Part shown: in pieces, positions 1 through 11,773 of the stretch
Layout of the letters: each line of letters begins with the position of its first letter
Numbering within the stretch: position 1 is the first letter of the stretch
Source: Amaurobius ferox
Lineage: Eukaryota > Arthropoda > Arachnida > Araneae > Amaurobiidae
Direction of reading: 5' to 3'
Length of the DNA: 64,000 bases
Assembly: GCA_951213105.1 (NCBI GenBank)
Contig: OX578140.1
Span: 123,311,649-123,375,648, forward strand
The notes under the pieces: generated by a model
Told to the model about the DNA's origin: nothing
The model's input: the letters and a program-made list of their open reading frames with translations, nothing else
Databases searched by the model: none
Position numbers and translations under genes: made by a program

Positions 1-138
1 TCGGGCCAGGTTTAAGCACTAGTACTGTCGGCCATGCCAGTTTAAAATATGAAATTTTGGTCAATGCAGACATGTATCCTGTGTCTCATGATGAAAAGTA
101 GTCCAGGATTAAGGCCAACTTCATGCCCTATGCTCGAC
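1..138. other. Unassigned left edge
   Basis: No coding frame, RNA gene or recognised repeat can be supported here. It leads directly into a tRNA-like SINE head. Confidence 0.5.
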
Positions 139-183
139 AGCGTAGTGGTTAGCATGCGAGGATTGTACTCGATGACCCAAGGT

Positions 184-2925
184 CAGGGGTCGGCAACCTG
201 CGGCTCGCGAGCCGCATGCGGCTCTTTTGTTGTAAAGTTGCGGCTCTCCAGTTCCATACGAAAAAATTAATAATTTATTATCAAAACCCTTAAAAAATAA
301 GAAAATATATTTTTAAGTACCTAATTTCTCAATAGCTTCTATATTCATAATCGTTAATTACAAATCGCTACGCTTAACATGACCGTAATGAGATAAATTT
401 GAACTATTGTTTTGTTCTTAGAGATGAGACTCCGTGACCATGTTCATCTTTCAGCCAATTGCATTCCATTTCCGTCTCCCCCAAACAGCCACCGTCTAGA
501 CGTGTTGACAGTCAGTCATCTCGGATAGCGCGGTCGACGTTACGTTGCATGTGTGTTAGTTTAATCGCTTGCGGTTTTTGCGTGTCTATTCGCTTGTTGT
601 TTCAAGAAGAATACGATTTGGAAGCGAATTATCTTCTCAAAGGTATGTACGCGTATAATATAATAAAATCAGTAACAGAATTGGACTACATATCTGAGGA
701 TCGTGTTAACGAAGTAATAATGGTAAATAAATTGTTTGCCGTCTTAGATAGCCAAGTAAAATTAAAAAAAAATCATTTTTTCAGCTCCGCTGCCAGCATG
801 GCATCTAGTAAAAAAAACATAAGAACTGAAGAAGAAAACCGAGAATTCAATCAGGATTGGACGGAGTCGTTTGCATTCATATGTAACACAGACGGCCTTC
901 CGACTTGTCTCATTTGCCACGAAAAACTCGGACACAATAAGAAGTCAAATTTGGAGAAACACTTCACTACAAAACATACCCAGTTTGCTAGTAAATATCC
1001 AACCGGTGACGCACGAAAAAAAGCTGTTGAAGAGCTCCAAAAAAAACCAACAACCGTCAAGTTCTATGCTAAGTAACTGGGCGCAATCTTCCAATAATAT
1101 AAATCTGGCAAGCTTTGCAGTATCATTAGAAATTGCAAAAAGAGGAAAACCATTCACAGATGGTGAGTACGTCAAAGATTGTTTTATACGTGCATCTGAA
1201 GAACTGTTTCTTGATTTTAAAAACAAAGCAGAAATCATGAAAAAAAAATCAAAGATTTGCCATTATCAGCTAAAACAGTACAAGATAGAACTGCTAAAAT
1301 GTCTTCAAATGTAACACATATGCAAGTGGAAGACATTCAACTGGTTTCTGCCTTATCACTTGCTATAGATGAGTCTTGCGACATAAAAGACACTGCACAA
1401 GTTACCCTTTTCGTCAGGTGTATGTCGTCCCAAGGTCCAAAAGAAGAACTGCTAGGATTGCTACCACTCTCAGGGCAAACTCGTGGAGAAAATATAGCAA
1501 ATGCTGTGCAAAAATGCCTGGAAGACAATGGAATCGATATAAATAAAATCGTTTCTATAGCAACTCATGGAGTCAGAAGTATGACAGGAATACATAGAGG
1601 GGTAACATCAATTCTTCAGAAAAAAATAAACCACGAAATTCTAACGTTTCATTTATAATTCATCAAGAAGCACTTTGTGCCCAAACATTTCCGGTCGAAA
1701 TAGTTGAGGTCATGAACTTGGTAATTAAGATTATTACCAGCATCTTGACAAAAGCACTCTACCATTGCCAGTTTAAAGATTTCCTTGAAGAAATAGATAG
1801 CCAGTTTTCTGACCAACTTCTGCACAATAAAGTGCGATGGCTTTCCAGAGGTAACGTGTTGCAACGTTTTACTTTGTGCTTGAGTGAAATAAAAACATTC
1901 CTCAATGAAAAAAAGCATTGACCATCCCGAATTGGAAGAATACAAATGGCTGCAAAAATTCAACTTCATGGTAGATACGACAATGAACTAAATCTAAAAC
2001 TGCAAGGAAAGGGCAACCCAGCCTACGCCTTGCTTGAAGAAGTAGTTTGTTTCGAAAAAAAATTTCTTCTTTTTGTTGAAGACATGGAGAGCCGTAAATT
2101 ACTTCATTTTAAAAATCTGAAGCAATATCGCGATGAGACCAATGCAACTATTGACACGAATTACTTCAGCATAGCTTTAAAAGACATGAAGGATGGATTC
2201 GCTGAGAGATTCGAGCAATTCAAACAAACAAAAGTACTCTCGCGTTCATAGTAAATCCTCTCACTACAAATACAAATGCGATCAACATTGAGCCATTTGC
2301 AATTGATGCTGGATCGCTCCAAATGCATTTGCTAGATTTGAAAAGCAAAGACTTGTGGAGTGGCAAGTTCGCAGAACTCAAGAACCAGTCGGAAGAGTTG
2401 GAGGTCCAGAAATGCATGCACGTCGCACAGCACAAGTGGAAATAAATTCTAAAAAAAATCCCGCGAGTTGATGCCCTCATATTCGGCGCATGGAATCTTG
2501 CAGAATGCTACAGTGAGGTGAAGAAATTGGCATATGGAGTGCTGACGATCTTCGGGTCGACATATTCGTGCGAGCAAGCGTTTCCTTGCATGAATATAAT
2601 AAAAAGTAAAGTTTGAAGTCAACTAACAAATAAAAATCTAGAGTCGTGCTTGAAACTTAAAACAACAAGTTATAAGCCAGATTTAATCAAACTTTCAAAA
2701 GGCATGTAAAGCCAATGCTCCCATTGATGTAATTTGTATATTTGTGTTTTTATATGAATAAATATTATTCCGTATTTAAAGCCGTTTATTTTAAATCAAA
2801 AATTAAATATATATAAGCAAATACTATAATATTGAAACGAACATTTTTAATGGCTCTTTAAAAACTGGGAAATTTTGTAAATTGTAACTTTTGGCTCTTC
2901 CGTTTCAATAGGTTGCCGACCCCTG
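184..2925 (+). mobile_element. hAT-1 DNA transposon with TIRs and 8-bp TSD
   Basis: The ends are 16-bp perfect inverted repeats, CAGGGGTCGGCAACCT at 184-199 and its complement ending at 2925. The 8-mer CCCAAGGT lies immediately outside both ends (176-183 and 2926-2933). CAGGG-type ends with an 8-bp duplication are the hAT signature. The 2742-bp element carries a broken transposase. It landed in a SINE. Family assignment to the ZBED5/GTF2IRD2-like hATs comes from the protein. Confidence 0.93.
798..2709 (+). pseudogene. hAT-1 transposase (ZBED5/GTF2IRD2-like), broken
   Basis: Cut-and-paste transposase remnant. The natural start is probably the ATG at 798 (protein begins MASSKKN). An N-terminal zinc-finger-like segment reads LPTCLICHEKLGHNKKSN then KHFTTKHTQFASKYP. 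The frame then shifts near 1015-1050 within A-runs, again near 1240, and again near 1650-1700. A stop at 1919 follows LNEKKH. The RNase H-like core includes LAIDESCD (about 1360) and KVRWLSRG (about 1830). The end, about 2490-2709, has the hAT dimerisation region (SYSCEQAFPCMN-like) with an internal TGA. At least four lesions make it non-functional. Length and segment order fit a complete transposase of about 600 residues. Confidence 0.85.
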
Positions 2926-3084
2926 CCCAAGGTCAATTCCTGCCTCTGCCGTAACTGTCGCTGTGTTCAAGCAGAGTATGATCCCATTAAGTCTCAGATA
3001 TTGACATTGAGCAGTAAAGATTGATTATCTCCCTTTGTAAATTGAAGGAGAAATCCTAGGAGTTTGGACACACCTTCCCAGTAT

Positions 3085-3343
3085 TAGGGAGTGGTAGCCC
3101 AGTGGTTAGCATGCAGGAATTGTACTCGGTAGGCCAGGGTTCGATTCTCTCCACTGCCAAAACTGCCACCATGTTCATGTGGAGTACAATCATGTTAAAC
3201 ATGTGGATCCATAAGTCCTTCCGGGAGATTGGTGGTAGAGGAAGGAGGGTACAGTTCCTGTGGATGCCTCCCCCAATGGAGTCTGGTCTAAATTGGGTGG
3301 CTCTTCCCGGCTGTCCAAACAGTTACCTTACACCCTTCTGGTA
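3085..3343 (+). repeat. tRNA-derived SINE copy (B), head and body
   Basis: The pol III A box resembles TAGCCCAGTGGTTAGC (about 3092) and the B box is GGTTCGATTC (3139-3148). The body (GTACAATCATGTTAAACATGTG, GTCCTTCCGGGAG) matches the copies at 44250-44085 (minus) and 62451-62715. The 3' tail is displaced to 5183-5215 by the LINE insertion at 3344-5168. The head is a good tRNA-like promoter; whether it is still transcribed cannot be seen. Confidence 0.85.
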
Positions 3344-3601
3344 TCCTTTCTTAAAATTTGGTATCTTTCGGTAATCGAAAAGATCATCACTTTTGGTGCG
3401 GGAGTTTGGGGAAAAGCATTGACTGGGGCCCAGGTCAAAAAACTTTTATCTCTTCAAAGGATTTTTCTTCTAAAAATTTCTTGTGGTTTTCGGACTACTT
3501 CTAACATTTCTCTCTACTCCTTAACTGGTATCCCCCTATTCACCTTGTAATAAATTCTCTTTACAAGAAATTCACTTTTTGGAAACTCCGCCTTAACCTT
3601 T

Positions 3602-4555
3602 TTGCTAATCCCGCTCTCCCCCCCCCCACCCCCCGAAAAATTTGATCATAACTGTCCTCTTTCCAATATCCCTCCCTCCCAACGTATGGTTAATCTTGTC
3701 CCCCGCGATCCCCTTAATTTTTCAAATATTAACATTTACACTGATGGCTCTGCCATGGATGATAACACAGGCTACGCCATCTGCATCTTCAAAAATGATT
3801 TTTTAGACAATACTTTCACCTTTAAACTCAAGCATGGGAACACAGTTTTCCAGGCAGAAATTGCTGCAATCCACTACGCCATAAACTGGGCTTCTTCAAA
3901 CAACTCAAAAATTAATATATTTACTGACAGTCAATCCTCTATTTCGGAACTTCAATCTATCAAAAACAAATCTAATTACTTATCTAAAATTAAAATTAAT
4001 GCAAATTATAATAAACACCTAATAAACCTTTGTTGGGTCAAAGCACACTCCGACATCTCTGGTAACGAGGTCGCCGATAAACATGCCAAACTTGCTACCT
4101 CCTCCGGTACCCCCACCTCCCTACCTTTTCCATACTTTCTCTTAAAAAAACACTATAAAAATGATATTTTAAATTTATGGCAAATCTACCTTAATAATTA
4201 TATTTCGCCCCGCACCCATGACCTGGCTAGAATCTCAACTTTTCTCCCAAAGGTAAACTTTAACACCCAAATTACTAATAAATACCTTATATACTTTATT
4301 ACGGGCCACGGTCCCTTCCCCGACTATTTATACTCCTTTAAATGTAAAACTTCTTCCAGATGTACCTGTGGTTCCTTCGGCGATGCCGATCATTATGTAT
4401 TTTCCTGTCCCCTTACTAAACCTTATCATCTCTCAAAACCTTCCCCCCAAAACTCTGCGACCTGGTTCTCGAGTGTTTGCTCCAACAAATCTTCCATTAA
4501 TAAAATCAAGAACTGTGTTCTCATAGCGAGAGAAATCTCAAACAAAATCTCTTAA
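3602..4555 (+). CDS. LINE ORF2 C-terminal fragment with RNase H domain
   Basis: Open frame of 317 codons. The RNase H core is intact: Asp48 in IYTDGSA, Glu86 in FQAEIAA, Asp109 in FTDSQSS, and His149 and Asp159 in WVKAHSDISGNEVADKHAK. A Cys/His-rich C-terminus (CKTSSRCTCGSFGDADH...SC) follows, as in LINE ORF2 ends. Upstream, an in-frame-like tail of the RT thumb region (VIEKIITFGAGVWGKAL) is readable from about 3350, but stops near 3548 separate it. The initiation codon is therefore not a real gene start. It is a truncated retrotransposon gene, catalytically plausible for RNase H but not an autonomous unit. Confidence 0.8.
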   Translation: MLIPLSPPPPPEKFDHNCPLSNIPPSQRMVNLVPRDPLNFSNINIYTDGSAMDDNTGYAICIFKNDFLDNTFTFKLKHGNTVFQAEIAAIHYAINWASSNNSKINIFTDSQSSISELQSIKNKSNYLSKIKINANYNKHLINLCWVKAHSDISGNEVADKHAKLATSSGTPTSLPFPYFLLKKHYKNDILNLWQIYLNNYISPRTHDLARISTFLPKVNFNTQITNKYLIYFITGHGPFPDYLYSFKCKTSSRCTCGSFGDADHYVFSCPLTKPYHLSKPSPQNSATWFSSVCSNKSSINKIKNCVLIAREISNKIS

Positions 4556-5058
4556 TCAGCCTGGGGACTTTCTGCTTTCAATTTTGTCTCTGGTCGGTGT
4601 CTCCCCCTTTTACTTTAACTGTTTTACCTGTTTTTTGCTCGGTGGTGTCGTCCTTTTTTTTGTCCTTTTTTTTTTTTTTTGCCTCGTCTTTGCCCCGTTT
4701 TTGTTGGCCTTGTTTGTCCTGTTTTGGCCGTTGGTTGCTTATGCAATGTTTTTCTTCGTATTTAAGTTTTTTGTATTATATTCTTGTAATTTTCCCCTGT
4801 CTTCATCAAATTATATATCACTTTTTCAACAAATCATTGTCAACATATCACTAAATATCATATATTATATAATTACACTCATATATTTTAATACTGTCAG
4901 CAAACATCATGTTTTATATCATGTCATCTTGCTAAATATCATGTCATCTATATTTAATCATGTCATCTAATCATCAAAATGTTAACTCATCATCACCTCT
5001 TTGTACAACTCCTTGTAACCTCAATGTATATATTTTGAAACTTAAATAAACTTTGCCC
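4556..5058 (+). other. LINE 3' UTR, T-rich
   Basis: Non-coding, pyrimidine-rich (a T-run near 4664-4680), with repeated ATCATGTCATCT-like words around 4915-4970 and an AATAAA-like signal near 5046. The long open frames here are low-complexity Phe/Leu translations, not genes. Confidence 0.6.
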
Positions 5059-5182
5059 CAGACCGTCGGACGTTGGCCGCCCTGGGAGTTGGCTTCCGCT
5101 AACTCTTTTCCCGGCTGTCCAATTAGATACTCAAGTCCTCAGGATGAGTGGGACGGTCTGGGTCTTCTACACCTTTCTGGTA

Positions 5183-5215
5183 GGTTGGACGGTCTGGGTC
5201 TCAACAACACCACCT
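5183..5215 (+). repeat. Displaced 3' tail of SINE copy B
   Basis: GGTTGGACGGTCTGGGTCTCAAC matches the tail following the same point in the copy at 62675-62705, so it is the continuation of the SINE interrupted at 3343. Confidence 0.75.
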
Positions 5216-5609
5216 CCCCAGTGATTTTCTGCACCATCTATATTTGTTAAATAGAACCTATATTGGCCTTGTTTCATTCAAGTGCAATCTTAAATAAATG
5301 AATGAAATTTAGTATGATAAATTACTTACAGAAGCGCCTACAATTTTCATACTTTTTTAATTGGAAAAGCATTATAAAAGATAATTATGCTTTAAAGTGT
5401 GTTACTTAAATAGATTTTATATGTAATTTATTATTTAAAAGTCAATGACATAATTTTTTGAACAATGATGTTTGCCGTTATTTACGTTTTACATCTAACA
5501 GTTATTTTTATATTTATTCCAGCATAATTATATTTTAAATTTAAAAAATCTGATCTTTTTAAAAAGGTTAAAAAAGGCTTTTTAAAAGGATTTTAAAATA
5601 TTAGATAAT
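5216..5609. other. AT-rich DNA without gene
   Basis: No supportable coding frame, RNA or element boundary seen. Confidence 0.5.
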
Positions 5610-5985
5610 AAATGATAACGATTCAGCATCAAATTCTAAAAGAAGTATAGGGTAGTTCACTAAGGATTTTCACTTATGCTTTCTTTTCTAATTTCGTTTC
5701 AAAAATTTTACTTGAAACATTAATTTCTTAGAATCTATTATACATGTATAGGTAGCTTGGATGATGACTGATATGGATTCAGTATCAAGTTCCAGAAAAG
5801 TGGGGGTTTACTAAGGATTACTCTTTCTAGTTCTTTTTCCACTTCAGATGAAAAATTTTTTGAAACATTTATTTTTCAAGATTAGCTATTGATAGAACTT
5901 AGATGATGACTGATATGAATTCAGCATAAAATTCTGGCAGGGGTTTGGGGATTCACGAAGGAAGGATTTTCATTTATGCTTTTAA
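5610..5985 (+). repeat. Diverged tandem repeat, about 135-bp unit, three copies
   Basis: Three successive stretches share GATGATGACTGATATGNATTC-type words (about 5625 partial, 5760, 5892), a TTCACTAAGGATT-like core and GAAACATTAATTT/GAAACATTTATTT. The unit spacing is about 130-140 bp. The copies are clearly diverged, so the array is old. Confidence 0.6.
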
Positions 5986-7849
5986 AGATGTCATTTTCGG
6001 TTTTTCCGACCGCATGACTGTACGAAATATATAAAAGAGAATTAAATGAATAGTTCTTTCAAAAATAAAGTGTACATATATATCATTTACCATAAAGACT
6101 TCTTGATTAATTTCTTGTTTTGTATGAATTTTTCCATTTTAGATTAGAAACATGAAATATTTCAAGAACCACATCTTTAAATGATTACACATTTAAAAAA
6201 TTACAAATTAAATAGCTATTTTCGTAACACTTTTATACGTACTTATGTTTTATTTTATTTTTGAAAAAAGAAATGTTACAAAATTTGAAGGTTTTCTCTT
6301 AGTCCATCCTCAGCGAAAATAAATTGGCCTGTTACATTCATCAATTGAAATAATCATAGAAAATTTCATTTGATTTTTATAACTTGTTTGAGAATTATCG
6401 TACCTATAGACATCATTGAAAAATAGTTGATTCGTTTTCAGGAATGCTTAAAATACTTATCCATCAAATTTAAGAATCAAATTTTTGACTTATCACAATA
6501 CTTTTCCTTTACATAATTCATTGTAGGGGAATTTAAAATGACCAGCAATTCATTTCAGTAATATAGCCAGATTTTTCACTGGGAGAGCAGTTTTTAAAAC
6601 AAAAACTCTAAATCTGATCAGTTGTAACCACAATAACCCTATCCCTTGTGGTCCTTGTGGAGAATAAGACGAACAAGTCCTCATTGAGGCAGATCTAAAC
6701 TCTTGCGACAACTTGCTACTAATCCATCAATGTCAAATTTTGAGATGGTGCTATCATGCAAAGGTTTAATATTTTCATTTTACCACTATTTATTGCATAA
6801 ATAACCAATTATAAAATTTGGTTTCAACATAGCTCAGATTTTCTTTTTGCATAATAAAGTAGAATTTTTAATCTTTCAATGAGCTTTTAAAAAAAATGTA
6901 ACTTGATTCAAATGTTTTTCATCATTGAGCAAAGTTGAAAAAACACATTTTTGCACTTTTGCGTTAATTTTAAAAATACTTTTAATGCATTTAAAAATAA
7001 TTTTAAAAATGATTCCAATGCTTATAGTCTAATTCTATGTTTTGTAAAAAAATTTAGGAAAAAATATCAAAATTCATTGTTAGATTTAGCTATATTCCTT
7101 CACCCATTAATTAACATGGAATTCTCAGGTTAGATTCAGGTTTTTTTTTCTATATGTTAAGAGAACGTTTCCTCTTAACATATATTTATTTAGAATCTTC
7201 TTTGAGGATGAATCCATGGTTTTCTCAACTTCAAATTTTAATATAATAGAGATAAATAGCATATCAACAAAATATAATTTTTTGAAAAATATTAAAGATA
7301 CACCTTTTTTGCAGTTCAAGGTCAAATCAATTGACCTTGTAATGAAAAATATAATTTGCTGGGTCATGTGACATACCAAAAGAAAAGGCATACCTTAAGC
7401 TACAAAATAAGCTTTATTTCAGCGCAATTCGTTGATTAGATTAAAATTATAAAGACGTTTGAATATGTCAATAATGAAAAATTACCAAATTTCCCATACT
7501 TCAAATTTTTATAAATAAAAAATAATGAAAATGAACCCCTTATCTGTGGAGTATATTTCAGGAAAATGTGTCAAAAATTGAAAAAAAAATTTATTCTTTA
7601 ATTTTGTGCATCATAACATTTAAAAAGGTTGGAAAAATTTTATTTTGTAAAAATATAAATTTTTATATGAAATAACTACTTATTTAATATTTTGATATAC
7701 ATGTGGAAAATTAATGGATTATATTCATATTTTACTCAAAATTGTTTAATTATAGCAAAATAAATCAAATAATCTTTTGAATTTCACAAATTATTTCACA
7801 GAATCATTTTTCAGAATTTCACAAATCCTTTATAGTATGATATATGCGA
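5986..7849. other. Non-coding AT-rich stretch with one hairpin
   Basis: No convincing gene. It contains only short open frames of low complexity. The one clear structure is a perfect 13-bp inverted repeat at 7151-7184, listed separately. Confidence 0.5.
7151..7184. repeat. Perfect 13-bp hairpin
   Basis: Arms TATATGTTAAGAG (7151-7163) and CTCTTAACATATA (7172-7184) around an 8-base loop. No T-tract or gene context gives it a role. Confidence 0.7.
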
Positions 7850-7876
7850 AAACATGGCTCGGCGCACAAGCCTACA

Positions 7877-8327
7877 TCAAATTCTACATGAAAGAGAGTC
7901 ACTTTCGCTATCGCTGTTGGAATATTCATATTCTTCGGTAGAAATGTCGCTATTTGAACCTGAAGAACCTAAAAGGTATTCTTCATCGTCGTCTGAATCA
8001 GACATTGCAAAAAATTTATATAAAATTTGCAAAAAATTACAATAGGAAACTAAAAATCTGACTACCTGAATGAAAATATCACTGTCAATGAGCGCTTTTA
8101 TAGCAAACCCCACCTACTTCTGAAACAAATGTGGGCAGGTAACGCCATCTATTTCAAAAACAGTGAATTGCATTGCAAAGCATTTGATAAAGGAAAACAA
8201 ACTCAGTTCGGGATCAACAGAATAGAAACAACTGGTTTTTCTCTTGCCTGAAGTCAGTTGGGGCATTCCAAATTTGGCGCGGATGGGTTGCCCAAACTGG
8301 ATTCGGGTGACACTGGCAAGGGGTTAA
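7877..8327 (-). mobile_element. piggyBac-like 5' end with acidic N-terminal coding remnant
   Basis: On the minus strand TTAA (8324-8327) is followed by CCCCTTGCCAGTGTCACC, a layout typical of piggyBac ends (TTAA duplication, CCC start). About 310 bases inside, a Met-initiated frame (start near 8011) encodes MSDSDDDEEYLLGSSGSNSD then more Ser/Asp/Glu. This is the sort of acidic N-terminus found in piggyBac transposases. It stops at 7877 after about 45 residues. The catalytic domain and the other end are not seen, so this is a fragment or an internally deleted element. The call rests on end sequence and composition only. Confidence 0.45.
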
Positions 8328-8386
8328 GGATTAAAATTTTGCATAGTGTCTTATTATTAGTGAGTGGACAACAAAACATCTAAGTT

Positions 8387-8692
8387 TTAAAAAACAAAAT
8401 CTGTGTCGGTCGGGTTGAGGCCTGTATTGATTTGACATGGAATGAACCAAAATAGAATTTTGTGAGAGTATGGGTAGAGATTGGCATGATTAGATAGAAG
8501 AAGATTGCTTCCAGCCGTCCCAACAATAGAATGAAATCTATCATCATGAGTGTCATAGTCTTCAATTTTGACAAGTGCAGGGTTTAATTCCAAAAAATTA
8601 TAATACATACTCCTTAGCTCAGGTGTAAAAGTAACAAAGTGAGAATTTAAATTATTTTCTTTAAAAAAATTTAGGACAACGAAAAACATCAA
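8387..8692 (-). other. Unrecognised open frame
   Basis: An open frame of 101 codons (begins MMFFVVLNFF, contains FTPELRSMYYNFLELNPALV) has a less biased composition than its AT-rich surroundings. No family recognised. It could be a decayed transposon exon or a chance frame. Confidence 0.2.
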
Positions 8693-9952
8693 ATAATTGC
8701 ATATAGTTGTTACTATATTTTAAAATAAATTTTTATAATTTTGAAGAGAAGTTAATATGGAGAATTTTATAGAAAAAGAGTCAACTTTTATATTATTTTA
8801 ACATGTCCTATTTCAAGCCTTAATTTTATTTTATAAGGCAGTACAGGCAGTATGGTGCACCATATAAATTTAAAGAAATTCAACGAAAAATTTTGTTCGA
8901 ATTATGAGTTACATTTCATTTGAAACTTAAGGTATTGTCAAATTAATAGTTAAAAGTAATATTAAAATCCAAATTTCCAGAAAATATTTGCGATTAAAAA
9001 TATTAATCAAGACTATCATGTTATACATAGGAACAATAAGAATTCTTAAAAAAAAAAAAATACATATATCTAATGTAGATTTTTTATGAAATCATCTGGG
9101 AAATTCATCTCCCCATCTCAGTACAATTTTGTAAATCTCAATTTTTGACTGCATCATCTGTTAATTTCTGCAATTTAAAAGTGAAAATAGAGTTCATTTG
9201 TCATGCTTCAAAGTCTGTACATTATTTTAGGCAACATTTAATTTATTTTGTTGATGTTTAAAAAGTGAAAGTTTTAAACAAAGATGTGCTGCTTCCTAAT
9301 ATTTTTCTATGAGAGTGTCGCTGATCTAGAGTGATTTTGGATCACAAATGATGGATGCATCCATTTTCTAATATAGGCACTCTATCTTCGATATGGTGTA
9401 GTTCAATTTGAGTGAGAACAACAAGAAATGTCTGATTTCATTACAATAGAGTGAGAACAGGAAAAGAAAACTTTCTTCCTTTTATGTAACAATACATTTG
9501 TTACATATTATGTACTAATTTTGCATTTGATAGCAAAAAGTTCAAAATTGGGGAAAATGCAAATGTACAGAAATTCTGACTGCAAAGAAAAATATAGGCA
9601 AAAATCACACAGAAATATAGGAAATATAAGACAAATGTAAAATATAGGATATTTTTCTTGATTTAAAAAAATATATAGGACATGTAAGACTTCTACCTGC
9701 TCTGTGAATATTAATTAATTCAGCTCTTCGAGCTTTCCATGCAAAATACCAGTCAGAGGGCCAACAATTGTAGCATGTGTTTCACTCTCAAGACAGAGTG
9801 GATCAGTGAGTGTGGGATAAGTGATCTACAAAAGAAGGGTGCTGCCACTCTGGTGACAAATACGGTCTGGAAGATACTACCCTGTGAACAAAGGGATTAT
9901 AGTTCCACATGGGAGAAGGAAATATACATATCTCAAGTTGGACAGATTATAG
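8693..9952. other. Non-coding stretch left of Tigger element
   Basis: No gene or clear repeat boundary recognised. It ends at the TA target site of the Tigger element. Confidence 0.5.
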
Positions 9953-10140
9953 TACACTTATCCCCCGATTTACACGGCACTTGTTTTACACGGTTTATAA
10001 ATTAACAGATTTCAAAAAATTGATAAAAATGTATATTCTGCTCCATATACAACTATACAAAAATTTGATGACATTTTTGAATTTTATTCCTTTGGTAACA
10101 CTGATGAAAACAACAGGGGATTCTCGGTGTTGTAAAATAT

Positions 10141-10241
10141 GTACATTTAGGGGAATCCCTGTATAGGAAAATTCCTGTAATAGGGGAATCCCCGTATGTA
10201 TTTCTCAACAGTAAAGCTATCTGGTTCATGAAAGTACATAG
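10141..10241 (+). repeat. 101-bp perfect direct repeat, copy 1
   Basis: Identical over 101 bases to 11774-11874 (begins GTACATTTAGGGGAATCCCT and ends CATGAAAGTACATAG). The two copies abut the left and right ends of the TG...CA insert exactly. Confidence 0.95.
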
Positions 10242-11773
10242 TGTTGGGTTGCTTTAGAATTTAGGTAATTTGGAGGTTTGGAAGTTTACTTTTATTTCTT
10301 TTTCCCTGGCTCAATATTCTTAATTTGGTAATATTTAAATAATATTTATTGGCTTTTTCATTTATTCTTTAATTAGAATATTTTTAATCTTCTAAATTAA
10401 TTTTCTTTATAATATTCTTAGTTAAAAATGTTCCATTCCTTAAATTAATATTACTTTTGATTTGTAAATTTTAAAAATTATTTATTAATTTGATTCCCCT
10501 TAAAATTCCCTTTAATTTGATGTCCCATTTTCCCATTTTGGTTAGAAATTCCGTTTGTTCTACAGTTTCAAGTTATTTCCATGTCTCACTGTAATTCAAA
10601 AATTTCAGTTGCGGCCATTTTCGGAATTTTGTTTCGCGGGCCCTTTACTGCGATTAAGGCGCCACCTAAGCGTTTTTCGCGCCTCTTTGGAATTCGGGAT
10701 TTTTTTTAATTGGTTCGCGTTTTTTTACGGATCGTCTGCTCTCGGAATTATGAGTATTATTTTGGCAATTCTAATTTCGGTAAGCGAATTTTAATTGCTG
10801 CCGTTTATCTAAACTCCGTGTTTTTCCCGCACGTATAAATACGCGCGCAGAATTTTTCAGTTTCAGTTTTTTGTTGAAATCCTTCGTTGTGGTTAGCGCG
10901 AGAAGCGCGTTGTTTATTTTCGAATGGAACTTATGTTCCACGCGAGTTTTTAATGGAACGTTAAGTTCCTCGCGTTATTCTTTTTTTTCATTAGTTGTTT
11001 TAATTTAAATTATGCATTTTTCAAGCTTTTTCGCGTAATTCGCGACGTAACTCTCCAGAAAAGTGTATGGTGAAATTCCTTTTGCGAGTTATGTAAATGA
11101 AGCGTCTGACGATGACGTCCGAGTATTGAGAAAATCCTAGCGTTCCAGATGTGGTTGTTAGGCCTCTGCTGATGTTTTTCAAAAGTGCTGAATCCTCTCC
11201 TGTTTCAAGTTTGGTGATTTCCCGAAAACCAGTTTTTTCCAAAATCTGTGCAGCTTCAATGATTGGAACTTTCCCCCTGTCTGGCGGCCCATCCGGGTGA
11301 ATACTGATGTTTTATTTAAACCCTTAATTTCTTTAATTCTGAATATGATTTCTCAATATTTTTTTTAATGTATTTAATTAAATTTTATTCTGTAAAATTA
11401 AAATTCTAAAACTTTATTCTGAGAGCAAATTTCTAAACCTTCATAATTTTTTAAGAGCCTGAGTTAAATTCTAAAATTCTTTAAATTTAATATTTTTGTT
11501 AATGATTTTTGATGAAATTTAAATAGATTGTTTTGAGTAAAGTTTTTACGCTAATTCCTTAATTTTAACTAAGTTGATAAAATTCTAAAATTCTAATGTT
11601 AATTCTTTCTGAGTTGCCTGCCTGTGAGCAGTGTTTTTGTATTTGTTAATTTGAAGTACAATTTAATAAACTAATTTTCTTTAAACTAAATATTATGTCT
11701 TCATTTATCTTTTTAAACACAGCAGGTTTTATTCTATCTGTCAAACACAACAGTATTCTCACAGTACACAACA
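10242..11773 (+). mobile_element. LTR-like element (TG...CA), probable solo LTR
   Basis: 1532 bp starting TGTTGGGTTGC and ending GTACACAACA, so the ends form the short inverted pair TGTTG/CAACA. It has a TATA-like TATAAATA at about 10836 in a GC-richer promoter stretch. An AATAAA-type signal lies near 11663, about 110 bp before the end. No gag/pol frame is present. The layout and first nine bases match the better-bounded element at 33452-35397 (minus). The expected 4-6-bp target duplication is absent; instead a 101-bp direct repeat flanks it. Confidence 0.6.
10830..10870 (+). promoter_or_regulatory. Probable LTR core promoter
   Basis: TATAAATACGCGCGCAG followed about 25 bases later by TTCAGTTTCAGTTTT, reminiscent of an initiator. 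Position about 595 bp into the element fits the U3/R boundary. Confidence 0.45.

Larger units (their letters stand above)
139..2995 (+). repeat. tRNA-derived SINE copy (A), split by hAT-1
   Basis: The left part (139-183) has the head AGTGGTTAGCATGC and TTGTACTC shared with the SINEs at 3085, 44250 (minus) and 62451. The right part resumes at 2934 with a matching stretch (CTGCC, GTAACTGTCGCTGTGTTC, AGAGTATGATC) up to about 2995. Everything between is the hAT insertion at 184-2925 plus one duplicated 8-mer. The SINE is therefore older than hAT-1. Confidence 0.7.
3344..5168 (+). mobile_element. 5'-truncated LINE (RNase H-bearing, Jockey/R1-like group)
   Basis: The insert is bounded by a 14-bp near-perfect target duplication, ACACCCTTCTGGTA at 3330-3343 and ACACCTTTCTGGTA at 5169-5182, both inside the same SINE. 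It carries only the distal end of ORF2, after the reverse transcriptase, followed by a T-rich 3' UTR. The last 110 bases (about 5059-5168) resemble the SINE's own tail (CCCGGCTGTCCAA then GGACGGTCTGGGTCT), so LINE and SINE share a 3' end. Family level is inference from the protein. Confidence 0.75.

Noticed and set aside
4584..4970. Open frames in the T-rich LINE 3' UTR
   Set aside because: Phe/Leu/Val low-complexity translations of a pyrimidine tract; no domain.
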